DNA of 64,000 nucleotides, taken from contig CANRHB010000001.1 in assembly GCA_947630325.1 (NCBI GenBank), positions 157,579 through 221,578 on the forward strand, read 5' to 3'. This DNA comes from an uncultured Clostridia bacterium (lineage in GTDB: Bacteria > Bacillota > Clostridia > Christensenellales > Borkfalkiaceae). The position numbers were made by a program, and so were the translations under genes. How positions within the stretch are numbered: the first letter of the stretch is position 1; each line of letters starts with the position of its first letter. Positions 1 through 8,921 of this stretch are shown here, piece by piece. The notes under the pieces were generated by a model. The model was not told the DNA's origin. It did no database searches and saw only the letters and a program-made list of their open reading frames with translations.

Positions 1-1001
1 GTCTGCACCGTAAAGGCGAGCGTAATGCCCGAGGCAAGCATGTAGCCGTAAAAGTTGTCGCAGGAGCGCGCGATACGGAATCCCCGCCAAATGATGAACC
101 CGATGAGGGCGAAAAGGAGAAGAACGCCCACAAAGCCCGTCTCTTCCGCGATGACGGCGAGGATGAAGTCGCTCTCGGCAAAGGGCAGAAAGCGGTATTT
201 CTGGCGGGACTTGAAGAGCCCCGTGCCGAACAAGTTTCCGTTTGCGAGGGCATAGAGAGATTGGATGAGCTGGTACCCCTCCCCCTTGGGGGACTGCCAC
301 GGGTCGAGGAAGGCGGAGAGCCGTTTTAGGCGGTAGGGTTCCATGAAGATGAGGGCGGGCACCGCGCAGAGGACGGGCACGGCGATCGCAAACAGCGTTT
401 TCCAGGACGCGCCCGAGAGGAAGATCATGCCCACCGTGACCGCCGCGATCAGCATGGTGACGGACATGTTCGGCTCCAAAATGACGAGGGCGCAGATGCC
501 GAGCCCCGCAAAGAGGACGGGCAGGATCCCCCTCCCCGTGCGCATTCGGGCGGGGTCCTTTGCAAAATATCCCGCCGCGAAGAACACGAGCGCATACTTC
601 GCAAGTTCGGAGGGCTGGATGGTGAAGCCGCCGAACCCGATCCAGCGGGTCGCGCCGTAATTGCTCTTTCCCACCCCCGGCACGAACACGAGGACGAGGA
701 GAACGAGAGAGACAAGGAGAGCGGGGAGCCCGATCTTCTTCAATTTTTCGTAAGGGAGGAAGGAGACGGCAATCATCGCCATCAGCCCGAGCGCAAACCC
801 GACGATCTGCTTTTTGACGAAGTAGAGGCTGTCCCCGTACTGCACCTCGGCGTTGTAGGAACTCGCGGAGTACACGCAAATAATACCGTACACCGCAAGC
901 AAAATAACGGCGGCGAGAAAGGGAATATCGCCATAGCTTCCGCCCCGCCCCCGCGTTGCGGGGGCGGGGCGGTTTCCCTGAAAAAATTTATTCTTCTGCA
1001 A
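1..1001 (-). CDS. ftsW: Peptidoglycan glycosyltransferase FtsW (SEDS family), 3' end cut by window
   Basis: Multi-pass membrane polymerase that builds glycan strands from lipid II together with the class B PBP of the same cluster. About 333 codons are present and the C-terminus lies outside the window. After a short basic cytoplasmic tail come hydrophobic segments, YSASSYNAEV, and the SEDS signature WIGFGGFTIQPSELAK. I chose the TTG at 999-1001 because it is the only NTG in this frame before the first membrane segment and has GGAGG (minus-strand sense) at 1008-1012, six bases upstream. This gives a 14-base overlap with murD, fitting translational coupling. The tail is odd: a perfect 15-bp GC-only inverted repeat (940-972) is translated inside it. 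SpoVE or RodA is possible from sequence alone, but the position after murD favours FtsW. Confidence 0.9.
   Translation of the reverse strand, partial: MQKNKFFQGNRPAPATRGRGGSYGDIPFLAAVILLAVYGIICVYSASSYNAEVQYGDSLYFVKKQIVGFALGLMAMIAVSFLPYEKLKKIGLPALLVSLVLLVLVFVPGVGKSNYGATRWIGFGGFTIQPSELAKYALVFFAAGYFAKDPARMRTGRGILPVLFAGLGICALVILEPNMSVTMLIAAVTVGMIFLSGASWKTLFAIAVPVLCAVPALIFMEPYRLKRLSAFLDPWQSPKGEGYQLIQSLYALANGNLFGTGLFKSRQKYRFLPFAESDFILAVIAEETGFVGVLLLFALIGFIIWRGFRIARSCDNFYGYMLASGITLAFTVQ
940..972. repeat. GC-only perfect palindrome inside the 5' end of ftsW
   Basis: Arms of 15 bp (CCGCCCCGCCCCCGC and its complement) flank the three-base loop GTT. It would be mistaken for a terminator after murD, but it has no T-tract and lies within the ftsW reading frame, encoding part of the cytoplasmic tail. 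The 13-bp core GCCCCGCCCCCGC recurs in the palindrome at 41822-41859, so it may be a copy of a mobile palindromic repeat. Confidence 0.7.
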
Positions 1002-2388
1002 CGTCGTCCTCCGCAGGCGGGAGCACGCCGCCCGACTTCTTCTCCGCGGTCAGAATGTTCAACATCTCGCGGAAGCGCTCTCCCCTCTCCTCATAGTTGC
1101 GGAAGGTATCGAAACTCGCCGAGGCGGGCGAAAGGAGCACGTTCTGTCCCTTTTTGGCGGTAAGGAAGGCGACCCGCACGGCAACGTCGAAGGGACGGCA
1201 CAGCGTGACCGCCGTGTACCCCTTTTTGAGCGCCGCGCCCAAAATGCGGAAGGCGTTTTCTCCGTAGATGACGGTGTGCACCACCCCGCTGTTTCTGATC
1301 GCGTCGAAGAGGGGCTCATAGGAATACCCCTTGTCCTTGCCGCCGACGAGGAGAATGCTCTCCCCGCGCACGCTCTTCACCGCCTTGATCGCCGAATCCA
1401 CGTTGGTCGCCTTGCTGTCGTCGATGAAGTTCACGCCGTCGAGTTCCCCCACCCGTTGCAGGCGGTGGGCGACCCCGCGGAAACTCTTCAAGGCGGCGGC
1501 GATCGTCTCGTTGGGGACGCCGAAGAGTTTCGCCGCGCAAATTGCGGCTAAGGCGTTGGCGGTGTTGTGCTCTCCGTCGAGGGGAAGTTCGGCGATGGGG
1601 AAGAGTTTCTCCCCCATATAGCAGAAATACCCGTCGCTCGGATATCCCCCCTCCACGGGTTCGCGCAGGGAGAACCACACGGGCTTTGCCTTTGTCTTTT
1701 CGGCAAAACCGCGCACGATGGGATCGTCATAGTTGAGCACGGCATACTCGCTCTCCGCGCAGTTTTTGAGGAGCCGCGATTTGAGATAGACGTAATTCTC
1801 CATGTTGTAGTGGCGGTTGAGGTGGTCCTCGGTGACGTTGAGAATGACCGCAACGTGCGGACGGAGAGAACTTAGCGTCTCGAGTTGGAAGGAGGAGACT
1901 TCGATGACGGCAAGCCCGTCCTCGCCGAGTTCCTTCACGCAGGAGGAAAGCGGCCGCCCGATGTTGCCGCAGGCGACGCCCTTTTTCCCCGCCGCCTTGA
2001 AGATGCCCTCGAGCATGGTGACGGTGGTCGTCTTGCCGTTGGTGCCCGTGACGGCGACCGCGGGGCAGTGCAGGTTGAGCGCGCCCAGTTCCATTTCGCC
2101 GATGATGCGCTTGCCCGCCCGCTTGAAGGAGACGGGAAGGGGGTGATCGACGGGGATCCCGGGGCTCAACACGAGAATATCGCACTCGGCGGCGCGCCGC
2201 TCGAGTTCCTCTTTATGTATGACGACGCACCCCTTCGCGCCGAGTTCGCGGGCGGTCTCTGCAACGCTCCCCTCCTCCACGTCGTCGAAGCAATACACTT
2301 TCGCCCCGCGGGAGAGCAGGTACTCGCTCGCCGCGATCCCCGAGCGGGAGAGCCCCGCCACGAGAAAAGTCTGTTGGGAATATAACAT
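988..2388 (-). CDS. murD: UDP-N-acetylmuramoyl-L-alanine--D-glutamate ligase MurD
   Basis: Cytoplasmic ATP-dependent ligase that adds D-glutamate to UDP-MurNAc-L-Ala. It has 466 residues, normal for the family. The N-terminal Rossmann-like domain starts FLVAGLSRSGIAASEYL; the ATP-binding loop GTNGKTTT lies at about residues 115-122; the C-terminal domain carries LSPASASFDTFRNYEERGERF. The ATG at 2386-2388 follows AAGGAG at a good distance; upstream in-frame codons would run back into the mraY 3' region. Its D-Glu substrate comes from MurI, encoded at 9010-9780. Located 28 bases after mraY and overlapping ftsW. Confidence 0.96.
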   Translation of the reverse strand: MLYSQQTFLVAGLSRSGIAASEYLLSRGAKVYCFDDVEEGSVAETARELGAKGCVVIHKEELERRAAECDILVLSPGIPVDHPLPVSFKRAGKRIIGEMELGALNLHCPAVAVTGTNGKTTTVTMLEGIFKAAGKKGVACGNIGRPLSSCVKELGEDGLAVIEVSSFQLETLSSLRPHVAVILNVTEDHLNRHYNMENYVYLKSRLLKNCAESEYAVLNYDDPIVRGFAEKTKAKPVWFSLREPVEGGYPSDGYFCYMGEKLFPIAELPLDGEHNTANALAAICAAKLFGVPNETIAAALKSFRGVAHRLQRVGELDGVNFIDDSKATNVDSAIKAVKSVRGESILLVGGKDKGYSYEPLFDAIRNSGVVHTVIYGENAFRILGAALKKGYTAVTLCRPFDVAVRVAFLTAKKGQNVLLSPASASFDTFRNYEERGERFREMLNILTAEKKSGGVLPPAEDDVAEE

Positions 2389-2416
2389 AAATTCTCCTTT
2401 TCCCCGCCTTGGGGAT

Positions 2417-3367
2417 TCATACGAACGGGAACAAGAGGAGCGCCCCCATGAGCGCGGTGATGGCCGCATAGACGTAAGCGATCTTCCCCTCCGAATATCC
2501 CTTCATCTGGAAATGGTGGTGGATGGGCGCCATGAGAAAGACCCGCTTGCCCGTTTTTTTATAGTATATTACCTGTATGATGACGGATATGCTTGAAAGG
2601 ACAAACATCACGCCCGCAACGGGAATGACGAGGGCGTTCCCCGTGACGAGGGCGCAGGAGGCGGCAAACCCGCCCAAAGAGAGGGAGCCCGTGTCCCCCA
2701 TGAACACGCTTGCGCGGTTGACGTTAAAAACGAGGTACGCCCCGAGCGCTCCCGTAAGGCTCATACAGAGGCAGGCGATGTCGGCATTCGCGTATTGCAG
2801 GGTAAGGAGGAGGGAGAGGGCGAGAAAGAACATCGCCGAAGTTCCCCCCGCAAGCCCGTCCAGCCCGTCGGTAAGGTTGACCCCGTTTACCGTCGCCACA
2901 TACACGAACAGCCCGAGCGGGAGCATCCACCAGCCGATGTCGAAGGAAAGCCCCGTAAAGGGAATGCGGAGCACGGTGAGCCCCTCATAACAGCAGTAAA
3001 CGGAGGCGATGACCGCCACCGAAAGCTGGAAAAAGACTTTTTGGTAGGGGCGCAAACCGAGGTTATCGTGCCTGCGCTTTTTGAGCATATCGTCCAAGAA
3101 GCCAACCAGGAGATACCCCACGCCGACGGCGAGGCAGACGAGGAAGGGCTTGTCCGCCGTGCCGCGGACGGAGAGCGCCGTCAAAGAAGCGGCAAGGACA
3201 AATCCCAAGCCGCCCATCGTGGGGGTCCCCCCCTTTTTCTCATGTTCCTTTACATAGTGCAGAATGTTCTGTCCCGCGCCCAACTTTTTGAGGAGCGGAA
3301 TTTCCGCTAAGCAAAACAGAAACGAGAGCGCGGCGGACAGGACGAGACAGACGAGCATTGCTTTCAT
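2417..3367 (-). CDS. mraY: Phospho-N-acetylmuramoyl-pentapeptide-transferase MraY
   Basis: Integral membrane enzyme that transfers phospho-MurNAc-pentapeptide to undecaprenyl phosphate, giving lipid I. The 316 residues are almost all hydrophobic helices. Recognisable motifs are KKGGTPTMGG near residue 45, the catalytic-site stretch GVNLTDGLDGLAGG near the middle, and MAPIHHHFQMKG near the C-terminus. The start codon overlaps the murE stop as ATGA, so the two are probably translationally coupled. Confidence 0.97.
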   Translation of the reverse strand: MKAMLVCLVLSAALSFLFCLAEIPLLKKLGAGQNILHYVKEHEKKGGTPTMGGLGFVLAASLTALSVRGTADKPFLVCLAVGVGYLLVGFLDDMLKKRRHDNLGLRPYQKVFFQLSVAVIASVYCCYEGLTVLRIPFTGLSFDIGWWMLPLGLFVYVATVNGVNLTDGLDGLAGGTSAMFFLALSLLLTLQYANADIACLCMSLTGALGAYLVFNVNRASVFMGDTGSLSLGGFAASCALVTGNALVIPVAGVMFVLSSISVIIQVIYYKKTGKRVFLMAPIHHHFQMKGYSEGKIAYVYAAITALMGALLLFPFV

Positions 3368-4800
3368 GACAGTTTCCCGACGATCTTCTTCACGGTATCT
3401 TTGTCATTGTAGTCGAATTTTATCCCCATGATCTCCTGATAGGTCTCCCCGCCCTTGCCCGCGATGAGGAGGATGTCCCCCTCGCCGAGCAGGTTTATGG
3501 CGTACTCGATCGCCTTCTCCCGCTCCTCGATGGCAACGTACTCCTTGGAAACGGAGCGGTACCCCTCCTCGATCGCCGCGATGATGGCGCAGGGATCCTC
3601 GAAGCGGGGATTGTCCGAAGTAAGCACGGCAAAGTCGCAAAGGCGGGCCGCCGTCTCCCCCATCTCCTTCCGCTTCCCCCCGTCGCGGTTGCCGCCGCAG
3701 CCGAAGAGGACGATCAGCCTCCCCTCGCACAGCTCTTTAAGACAGGCGAGGGACTTTTCGAGCCCGTCGGGGGTGTGGGCGAAGTCCACGAAGATCTCCG
3801 CGCCGCGGAAGGCCGCAACCCGCTCGAGCCTGCCGTCCACCCGTTCCACCTTGCCGAGGCCGTCGGCGATCGAGGAGGGCGAAGCACCCATTCGCCGCGC
3901 GGCGCAGGCGGCGGCGAGGGCGTTGCGCACGTTGTGCCGCCCGGGAAGGCGGAGGTGCGCCTCGCACAGTTCGTCCGAGAGATTGAGAAGAAGCCCGCTC
4001 CCCTCCACGCTCTCCTCCTCGATGAGGGCGAAGGCGTCGGCGGGGTTTTCGAGCCCGTAAAAGACGTGCGGCGTCTCCCACTTGACAAGTTCCTGCGAAA
4101 AGGGGTCGTCGGCATTGTAGACGCCGAAGCGGCACCGCTCGGGCGCGAAGAGGAGACGCTTTGCCTCGCCGTAATGCTCCATGTCCCCGAAAAAGTCGAG
4201 GTGGTCGCGGGTAAGGTTGGTAAACACCCCCACATCGAAGCGGATGGGCGTCACCTTCCCGAGGGCGAGGGCGTGCGCGGACACCTCCATCACGACGTCC
4301 TGCACCCCCGCTCCTCTCATCTCGGCGAGGAGGGAAAAGAGGGAAACGGGATCGGGCGTGGTAAGATCGGGAGGCACCGTCCTGCCTTGAAAGCGCGCGC
4401 CGAGGGTGCCGATGAGCCCCACCGCCCTGCCGCTCTCCTCTAAAATGGAGGCAAGCAGGTGGCAGGTGGTCGTCTTGCCGTTGGTGCCCGTTACCCCCGC
4501 AAAGCGCATCTTCTTTTCGGGGTGGGAAAAGAAGGCGGCGGAAAGATGTGCCATTGCGGCTCTCCCGTCGGGCACGATGAGCTGAGCGCATGGCAGGGGC
4601 AGTTCCCTCTCGCACACAAGGCACGCCCCGCGGGACGCCGCTTCCTCGGCAAAGAGGTGCAGATCGGTCCCTGTCCCTTGATAGCAGAAAAAGAGTTCCC
4701 CCTCCGCCGCCGTGCGGCTGTCCGTGCAGAGCGCGGTGACCTCGCAGTCCCCCACCAGCCTTTTTTCTTTGAGTTCCTTTGCAAGCGCCGAAAGTTTCAT
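3364..4800 (-). CDS. murE: UDP-MurNAc-tripeptide synthetase MurE, meso-DAP type
   Basis: Adds the third residue of the stem peptide. It has 478 residues, with the ATP loop GTNGKTTT at about 104-111. The substrate-specificity motif reads DNPR (near residue 396, in SDNPRFEDP), which in characterised MurE enzymes goes with meso-diaminopimelate rather than L-lysine (DDPN type). The cell wall is therefore predicted to be DAP-type. ATG at 4798-4800 overlaps the stop of the upstream PBP as ATGA; a longer in-frame extension inside the PBP gene was discarded. The 3' end overlaps mraY the same way. Confidence 0.96.
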   Translation of the reverse strand: MKLSALAKELKEKRLVGDCEVTALCTDSRTAAEGELFFCYQGTGTDLHLFAEEAASRGACLVCERELPLPCAQLIVPDGRAAMAHLSAAFFSHPEKKMRFAGVTGTNGKTTTCHLLASILEESGRAVGLIGTLGARFQGRTVPPDLTTPDPVSLFSLLAEMRGAGVQDVVMEVSAHALALGKVTPIRFDVGVFTNLTRDHLDFFGDMEHYGEAKRLLFAPERCRFGVYNADDPFSQELVKWETPHVFYGLENPADAFALIEEESVEGSGLLLNLSDELCEAHLRLPGRHNVRNALAAACAARRMGASPSSIADGLGKVERVDGRLERVAAFRGAEIFVDFAHTPDGLEKSLACLKELCEGRLIVLFGCGGNRDGGKRKEMGETAARLCDFAVLTSDNPRFEDPCAIIAAIEEGYRSVSKEYVAIEEREKAIEYAINLLGEGDILLIAGKGGETYQEIMGIKFDYNDKDTVKKIVGKLS

Positions 4801-6521
4801 GCTCCCCCCTGTGCGGGGATCTTCATAAAGTCGACGATCCCCGCGAATATTTCCTTGGCGCAGGGGGCCGCCACGGTACTGCCATAGTAGCTCCCCTGCG
4901 GTTCGTCCACGATGACAAGGCAGAGATAGCGCGGCGCGTCGGCGGGGAAATAGCCCACGAAGGAGGAGACGTATTTCCCCTGCGCGATGACGCCGTTCTC
5001 GTATTTTTGGGCGGTGCCCGTCTTGCCCGCCACGCGGTAACCCTCGAGGTAGGCGTGCTTGCCGCTCCCCTCCTTCACCACTCCTTCGAGCATGGAGGAG
5101 AGCAGGCGGGAAGTCTCCTCGCTCACCGTTCTGCCCACGAGTTTTTTGCCCGTTTTGACGGCGACATAGCCGTCGTCCGAAAAAATTTCGTCCAAAATGT
5201 GCGGCGTGTAGTAATATCCCCCGTTGACGGCGGACGCCGCCGCGCAGGCAAGTTGCAGGGGGGAGACCGCGATCGTCTGTCCGAAGCCGATGCGCGCAAG
5301 GTCGCAGTCTCTTACGCTCCCTTCGGGGAGAAGCATTCCCACCGCCTCGCCCGAAAAGTCCACCCCCGTCGCCTTGCCGAAGCCGAACGCCGTAAGGTAG
5401 TCGTAAAAAGTCTCCTTTCCGAGGGCGAGCGCAAGGTCCACAAAGCAGGGGTTGCAGGAGTTGTTGAGCGCCTCGGCGAGGGTCTGGTTTGCGTGCTTGC
5501 CGTTCTTGTGGTCGCTCCAGCACTTGATCGTCGTGCCGTCCACACTGCGGGTGCGGCTGCTCGGGAACACGTATTGCGGAGAGATCGCCGCGGGGTTCCC
5601 CCTCCTCCACTCCTCGAGGTCGGCGGCGGCGGTAATAATTTTGAAGGTTGAGCCGGGCTCATAGATGTCGCTTACGAGGCAGTTGCGGGAAAGGCGGTTG
5701 AGCGCGTCCATATCATCGCGGGGCGGGTCGTTCAAATCGTAAGAGGGCAGGTTGACCATTGCGAGAACGCCGAAGTCCTGCGGGTCGAGCACGACGCACC
5801 GCGCCGCCTTCGCCGAAGTTTGGGCAAGCGTCCGCCCCATCACCTCCTCGGCAAGCGTCTGGATGCGGTAGTCGAGGGTAAGGCGCAAATTGAGCCCGTC
5901 CGTTGCGGGGATATAGGAGGCCGCAGTCCCCTCGATCTCCGCGCCCACGAGGTCGGTCTCATAGAGAATTTCTCCCGCCTCCCCTTTGAGGAAGCCGTCA
6001 TAGTACCGTTCGAGCCCCGTCGTGCCCTCGCTCCCCATGGCGGTAAAGCCCAGCACCTGCGAGGCAAGCGAACCGTAAGGGTAGACGCGCTTGTTGTCCC
6101 GCGCATAGTAAACGCCCGTAAGCCCGCTCCCCTCAATGGACTGCACGAGGGACTTTTCCCCCTGCTTCAAGAGGGTGATCTCGGAGCGGGAGCGGTCGGA
6201 GAGTTTTGATTTCATCTCCTCGCGCGGAACACTCAGAAGCGCGGAGAGGACGGTCGCCGTATTCTCGATGTCGGTGACGGCGTTCGCGCGGGCATACACG
6301 CTGTACGCCGTCTCGTTGCCCGCAAGCAGTTCCCCGTTGCAGTCGAAAATTTTCCCCCGCTCGGCGGTGACGGGGATCTCCCTCGTCCATTGGTCGAGGG
6401 CAAGGGAGAGGAGTTTCCCCCGCCAAAAGAGCTGGACATAGAAAAATCTTCCCAAAAAAACGCAAAAAAGAAAGGCTATCGCCAAGATCACGGCAAATAA
6501 CCTCTTTCGTAGGACAGTCAA
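4797..6521 (-). CDS. ftsI: Class B penicillin-binding protein (FtsI/PBP2B/SpoVD type)
   Basis: Septal DD-transpeptidase partner of FtsW. It has 574 residues: one N-terminal membrane segment (LFAVILAIAFLFCVFLGRFF), a dimerisation domain, then the transpeptidase domain with STFK near residue 290, SCN near 355 and KTGTAQ near 500. The protein ends shortly after the transpeptidase domain, so the C-terminal PASTA domains of many firmicute homologues are absent. The start is TTG (6519-6521) with AAGGA seven bases upstream; there is no in-frame ATG near the membrane anchor. The stop overlaps the murE ATG. SpoVD is an alternative name if the organism sporulates. Confidence 0.92.
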   Translation of the reverse strand: MTVLRKRLFAVILAIAFLFCVFLGRFFYVQLFWRGKLLSLALDQWTREIPVTAERGKIFDCNGELLAGNETAYSVYARANAVTDIENTATVLSALLSVPREEMKSKLSDRSRSEITLLKQGEKSLVQSIEGSGLTGVYYARDNKRVYPYGSLASQVLGFTAMGSEGTTGLERYYDGFLKGEAGEILYETDLVGAEIEGTAASYIPATDGLNLRLTLDYRIQTLAEEVMGRTLAQTSAKAARCVVLDPQDFGVLAMVNLPSYDLNDPPRDDMDALNRLSRNCLVSDIYEPGSTFKIITAAADLEEWRRGNPAAISPQYVFPSSRTRSVDGTTIKCWSDHKNGKHANQTLAEALNNSCNPCFVDLALALGKETFYDYLTAFGFGKATGVDFSGEAVGMLLPEGSVRDCDLARIGFGQTIAVSPLQLACAAASAVNGGYYYTPHILDEIFSDDGYVAVKTGKKLVGRTVSEETSRLLSSMLEGVVKEGSGKHAYLEGYRVAGKTGTAQKYENGVIAQGKYVSSFVGYFPADAPRYLCLVIVDEPQGSYYGSTVAAPCAKEIFAGIVDFMKIPAQGGA

Positions 6522-6573
6522 AGAAAAGTCCTTATTCTGTTTGATTTGATCTTCCTCCGCCGAAAATTTCTCT

Positions 6574-7437
6574 TTAACGGCTCATGCCGTGCTCGAGCGC
6601 CCACGTCTCAACGTATTCGGGAGAGGTAAGGCGGGCGATTTCGTCGTCGATGCCGTTCATCTCTTCGGTCAGCCGGGAGAGTTCCTCTTCGCGCGCCGCC
6701 ACATCCTCGTTGATGGAGTTGATGATCGCCGTATTGATGCAGACGACCGCAAGCAAGAGCACGATCACAGCCGCAACAGCCGCAAGCACGATCTTGGTGC
6801 GCATGGAAAGAGCGGCAACAAGTCCCGTCTGTCTCTCCTCCGCAACGTTCTGGTGCGACATCGTGCGGGGGGTGGGCTTGGCATCCTCGTCGTCATAGGC
6901 GGGCGCGGGCATGGGCTCGGCAATGGGCGCAAATTCGGTCCGCGGCTCGTATGCGGGCGCCTCCACCGTCATCGCGGCGGGAGCGGCGGGAGCGGCGGGA
7001 GCGGCAGTATCGAGAAGTTCCCCGTTCTTATAGAGCAGATTTTCGAACAGTCCGCCCCGTTCCTGCGCAGGTTCCGCGGGCGCGGGTTCGACGGGCGCAT
7101 AGTCCCTTACCTTGGTCGCGGGAGCGTCGCCGAAGCGGTGCAGTCCCTGCATCCCGGGCGTCACGGCAACATAGTCGGCAAGGCGGCGCGCCGCGCTGGG
7201 CGCGTCGGGAGACGTGGGCACGACGGGCGCGTGATATTCGGACGTCGAGTATGCCGCATTCTGGTATGCGGGCACATGCTCCGAACGGAGCGACGTATAT
7301 TCATAGGCTCCCGAAGGCTTGGGGGATACGGGATCGTCTCCCGCAAGGAGCGCACGCATACGCTCGGACATCTGTCTCTGATGTTCTCGCTCCTCCTCTG
7401 TCTGTTCGTGCTCCCTATCCAATGTCAGGTCCGCCAT
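6574..7437 (-). CDS. ftsL: FtsL-like septum protein with long N-terminal disordered region
   Basis: Bitopic division protein by position (between rsmH and the PBP) and architecture. It has 287 residues: roughly 210 residues rich in Pro, Ala and charged residues, with no visible fold; one membrane segment (IVLAAVAAVIVLLLAVVCI, about residues 214-236); and a short extracytoplasmic coiled coil (DVAAREEELSRLTEEMNGID), as in FtsL/DivIC. Usual FtsL is about 100-120 residues, so the cytoplasmic extension is the unusual part. ATG at 7435-7437 follows GGAGAG. The assignment rests on context and topology, because FtsL sequences are poorly conserved. Confidence 0.75.
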   Translation of the reverse strand: MADLTLDREHEQTEEEREHQRQMSERMRALLAGDDPVSPKPSGAYEYTSLRSEHVPAYQNAAYSTSEYHAPVVPTSPDAPSAARRLADYVAVTPGMQGLHRFGDAPATKVRDYAPVEPAPAEPAQERGGLFENLLYKNGELLDTAAPAAPAAPAAMTVEAPAYEPRTEFAPIAEPMPAPAYDDEDAKPTPRTMSHQNVAEERQTGLVAALSMRTKIVLAAVAAVIVLLLAVVCINTAIINSINEDVAAREEELSRLTEEMNGIDDEIARLTSPEYVETWALEHGMSR

Positions 7438-7475
7438 GATATTCTCTCCTTATCTTTATTCCTTATGTTGCCCGA

Positions 7476-8414
7476 TCATGCCTCGATTTTTGCGGCAATT
7501 CTCAGTTTTGCGCTTTTACTGCGCGAATTTTCCGAAATTTCTTCTTCACTCGCCGTGATCGGCTTATTCGTGAGGATCTCGATCTCCCTCTTCTTCCCGC
7601 AAACGCACACGGGGAGGTTCTTGGGGCAGACGCAGTCGCTTGCAAGTTCCCGAAAGACTTGTTTCACGATCCTGTCCTCGAGGGAGTGGAAGGTGAGGAT
7701 GCAGATCCTCCCGCCCGGCTTCAACCTCCGGATGAGCCCTTTCAAGCACTCGCCGAGCCCTTCAAGCTCTCCGTTCACTTCAATGCGGATGGCCTGGAAG
7801 GTCTGCCTCGCGCACGCCGCGGAGCGGAACTTCGGGGGGATGCTCTCCTCCACGATCTTCGCAAGCTGTCCGCAGGTGGCGATCTCTCCCTTCTCTCTCT
7901 CCCGCACGATCGTCCTTACGATCGCGGAGGCGAACGTCTCTTCGCCGTACTCCCGCAAAATGCGCAGGAGCCTGTCCGCGGGATAGGTGTTCACCACTTC
8001 CTTTGCGGTGAGCGGACTTTCGCGGTCCATTCTCATATCGAGGGGCGCGGCAGCCGATCGGTAAGAAAAGCCTCGATCCTCATCATCGACTTGATGGGAC
8101 GATATTCCATAATCCAATAGCACGCCGTCGAGCTTGTCCACGCCCGCCCGATCAAGAACATCTGCAAAGTCTTTATAGTTTGAATGATATAAGCGGAATC
8201 TTCCTTCAAAGGGCGCAAGCCGCTTTTCGGAAGCCTCGATCGCCTCCCTGTCTCTGTCCGTTCCCACGAGCGTCACCGTGGGATTTGCGGCGAGGATGGC
8301 ATAGGAATGACCCGAGCCACCTAATGTGCCGTCGAAATAGATGCCGCCGTCCTTGATGTCGAGCCCCGCGATCACCTCGCCGAGCATCACGGGACGGTGA
8401 TAAAAAGTTTCCAT
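7476..8414 (-). CDS. rsmH: 16S rRNA (cytosine(1402)-N(4))-methyltransferase RsmH
   Basis: SAM-dependent methyltransferase acting on C1402 of 16S rRNA in the ribosomal P site. It has 312 residues, standard length. It begins METFYHRPVMLGEVIAGL and has DGTLGGSGHSYAIL as the SAM-binding loop, LLDYGISSHQVDDEDRGFSY and FQAIRIEVNGEL, all typical of the family. ATG at 8412-8414 shares one base with the mraZ stop (TAATG), the usual mraZ-mraW junction. Confidence 0.96.
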   Translation of the reverse strand: METFYHRPVMLGEVIAGLDIKDGGIYFDGTLGGSGHSYAILAANPTVTLVGTDRDREAIEASEKRLAPFEGRFRLYHSNYKDFADVLDRAGVDKLDGVLLDYGISSHQVDDEDRGFSYRSAAAPLDMRMDRESPLTAKEVVNTYPADRLLRILREYGEETFASAIVRTIVREREKGEIATCGQLAKIVEESIPPKFRSAACARQTFQAIRIEVNGELEGLGECLKGLIRRLKPGGRICILTFHSLEDRIVKQVFRELASDCVCPKNLPVCVCGKKREIEILTNKPITASEEEISENSRSKSAKLRIAAKIEA

Positions 8415-8863
8415 TAAAGGTAACCGATCTTGGCGAACGCCGATTCGAAGGTCATCTTCTCGTCGAGATCGTCCTGCGTTTCCTTCGCCCAGATCTCGAA
8501 GTGGTCGCCCATACCGATGGTGGCGATCTCCTTCTTGATGTTCGCATAGCCGCGGAGGGTGGGAGGAAGCACCACTCTGTACTGCTTGTCCACGTCCACG
8601 TTCTCTACCGTACTTAAGATCTTTCTCTTTGCGTTGAGCCCCTCGATGGTGTCGGGGAGAGAGCCGATCTTCTTGTCCAACCATTCCTGTAAGACCTCGG
8701 GCTCGTACACCTTGATGCACCCCTGCGGTCCCGCGATCATGGACACCCGCTTGATGACGGGTTCGGTGCTTCCCTCGGGAATGGGCGGAAGATATTTGGA
8801 GGCGATCCTGATGCGCCATTTGTCATCGACGGTCTGTGTACTCGATCCGTACAAATTGTTCAT
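8414..8863 (-). CDS. mraZ: Transcriptional regulator MraZ
   Basis: Small DNA-binding protein that controls its own operon. It has 149 residues with two AbrB-like SpoVT folds; conserved segments are YGSSTQTVDDKWRIRIASKY at the N-terminus and VDVDKQYRVVLPPTLRGYA in the second half. The SD GGAAAGGAGG precedes the ATG at 8861-8863. It is first in the dcw operon, and repeated TGG motifs typical of MraZ boxes overlap the promoter just upstream (8921-8967). Confidence 0.95.
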   Translation of the reverse strand: MNNLYGSSTQTVDDKWRIRIASKYLPPIPEGSTEPVIKRVSMIAGPQGCIKVYEPEVLQEWLDKKIGSLPDTIEGLNAKRKILSTVENVDVDKQYRVVLPPTLRGYANIKKEIATIGMGDHFEIWAKETQDDLDEKMTFESAFAKIGYL

Positions 8864-8892
8864 CGTATCCCTCCTTTCCGCGTTGTGGGTTT

Positions 8893-8921
8893 ATTGTATC
8901 ACGAAATTTTTCCCTTGTCAA
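8893..8921 (-). promoter_or_regulatory. Sigma-A type promoter of the mraZ/dcw operon
   Basis: On the minus strand TTGACA (8916-8921) is followed after exactly 17 bases by TACAAT (8893-8898). The predicted start is near 8886, giving a leader of about 23 bases that contains the mraZ ribosome binding site. Confidence 0.85.

Noticed and set aside
940..972. Intrinsic terminator of murD
   Set aside because: No T-tract, and the sequence lies inside the ftsW frame, which has a good SD within murD.
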